The position numbers and the translations under genes were made by a program. The notes beneath the pieces are model-generated. The model did not search any database, was not told the origin of the DNA, and worked only from the letters and a program-made list of their open reading frames with translations. 56,090 nucleotides of DNA from Acidobacteriaceae bacterium (GTDB lineage Bacteria > Acidobacteriota > Terriglobia > Terriglobales > Acidobacteriaceae): assembly GCA_003139095.1 (NCBI GenBank), contig PLHW01000066.1, positions 1-56,090 on the forward strand. The letters are read 5' to 3'. Below, one piece after another: positions 52,536-56,090 of this stretch; the first letter of the stretch is position 1; each line of letters opens with the position of its first letter.

Positions 52536-53180
52536 ATGCTCAAACGCGCAACCGTGCCGCTGCTCCCAGTCACTCTTATCGTTGTTTCCGCGTTGGTCTC
52601 TCTCAGTTACGCCTCCGACGAGCCCACGCATACCTATAGCCAAACGGCAACCGAGAGCTGGGATTTCGCGCCCGGCGGAAGGCTCGAACTCCACCTGCAC
52701 GCCGGCGATTTGCGCATTGTGCCGGCCATCGATTCGCGCATATCCATCCGCTATACCATGCAATCCAATCACGCGGATTTTATCGGCAAAGTGAAACCCG
52801 AGTTCGACGTCAAGGGCCCCAGCGCAGTTTTGCGCCTGGAGGCGCCGGACAACGGCAACATCGACGTCGAGCTCCAGGTGCCCGCGCAAACGGATCTCTA
52901 CGTGCGCCTCGGCGCGGGCGATATCATTGTCGGCCCGATCGGCGGCAACCACGACGTGGAAACCCATGCTGGCGACATTCAGATCCGTGTGCCTCAGCCG
53001 CTGAACTACGGATGGGTGGACGCTTCGACGCACGCCGGCAACATTTCCGCGCCCTTCGGCAGGGGCAAAGGATGGATCGGAAGTTCGCTCAAATATCGAG
53101 GGCAGGGCAAATATCGGGTGCACGTTCACACGCTCGCCGGCGACATCAGCTTTCAGGAGCCGGAAAGTGCGCAGATGTAA
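52536..53180 (+). CDS. secreted DUF4097-like beta-repeat protein
   Basis: The 214-residue precursor has a signal peptide (LLPVTLIVVSALVSLSYA) and a mature part of repeated strand-turn units ending in a GD or GN turn: LHAGDLRIV, GAGDIIV, HAGDIQIR, HAGNIS and LAGDIS. This is the right-handed solenoid-like pattern of DUF4097 adhesin-like proteins. GAGGTGG precedes the ATG. It may bind surfaces or partner proteins; the function is not known. Confidence 0.75.
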   Translation: MLKRATVPLLPVTLIVVSALVSLSYASDEPTHTYSQTATESWDFAPGGRLELHLHAGDLRIVPAIDSRISIRYTMQSNHADFIGKVKPEFDVKGPSAVLRLEAPDNGNIDVELQVPAQTDLYVRLGAGDIIVGPIGGNHDVETHAGDIQIRVPQPLNYGWVDASTHAGNISAPFGRGKGWIGSSLKYRGQGKYRVHVHTLAGDISFQEPESAQM

Positions 53181-53441
53181 GCACGCTTCGGCCCGGCCTC
53201 AATCGTTTCGGCCTCATCTTCCCGGCGACTTCGGAGCGCTCCCAACAGCACCCATAATGACCACAAAAGACGAGGGTTACAGGCGCTATTCCCGCCCCCA
53301 AAATCCACCCTTTTTATGCTAAAATAACACCATCTCAGGTGCCCGCTAACTATTAGGAATTTCAACAGTTTGAGGTCAACCTGAGGTTTCCGGCAGCGCA
53401 CCTCCAGCCGAGCGCTGATCCGGCGTTTTCCACGGAGCTAA
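53181..53441. other. upstream region of gyrB
   Basis: No gene is seen. An AT-rich ATGCTAAAATAAC segment near 53318-53330 could hold the -10 region of the gyrB promoter; no convincing -35 box accompanies it. Confidence 0.4.

Positions 53442-56090
<2,649 letters not shown>

Overview
The window looks like chromosomal DNA of a GC-rich, Gram-negative soil-type bacterium, most likely an Acidobacteriota (Terriglobia-like) member. This is an inference from gene content: an OprB-like porin with a long N-terminus, a TonB-dependent receptor with an N-terminal carboxypeptidase-regulatory-like domain, a small protein of the RNPHAVALGxLGGLKGGK type, a CarD regulator, many secreted proteins of unknown function, and IS1-type transposase debris. 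No rRNA, tRNA or CRISPR array was seen.

Layout. 1-1124: decayed sequence with a frameshifted membrane gene. 1125-6171 (minus): asnS, a sugar-isomerase-like TIM barrel, gamma-glutamyltranspeptidase, a TPR protein and a YjbR protein. 6172-8124: a porin behind a promoter covered by a perfect 20-bp palindrome. 8121-10773 (minus): a membrane protein, an isoaspartyl peptidase, a CDP-alcohol phosphatidyltransferase and greA. 10774-13429: a low-GC accessory patch with homopolymer tracts, direct repeats, a structured inverted repeat, IS1 transposase debris and a two-gene cassette ending in a ClpP/SppA-fold SDH-type protease. 13677-19146: carD, ruvX, an AI-2E exporter, mltG, a lipoprotein and an ABC permease. 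19394-24789: an acidic/basic histone-like protein, secreted proteins, RidA, purM-purN. 24970-32742: a PatZ-like acyl-CoA synthetase/acetyltransferase fusion, a Pal-like lipoprotein, a ClC transporter, an S10 peptidase. 32778-34036 (minus): acylphosphatase and a Panacea-domain toxin-antitoxin-like pair. 34406-42983: efp, an acyltransferase, cysteine dioxygenase, a membrane/redox/XRE operon, queA, a class II aldolase. 43103-45664: a TonB receptor under a cobalamin riboswitch with a recognisable promoter. 45792-56090: lipid acyltransferase, PilZ protein, ABC exporter, YceH, HDAC-family deacetylase, secreted proteins and gyrB, cut by the window end.

The parts most worth follow-up are the Panacea/PemK-like pair (33104-34036), the SDH-protease cassette beside the IS1 remnant (11769-13269), the membrane protein/thioredoxin/XRE operon (39131-40279), the palindrome-controlled porin promoter (6380-6412), and several lysine-rich, possibly nucleoid-binding proteins. 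Many long open frames lie antisense to real genes because of the GC-rich third-position bias; they are not annotated. Functional calls rest on motif and family recognition by eye, without database searches.
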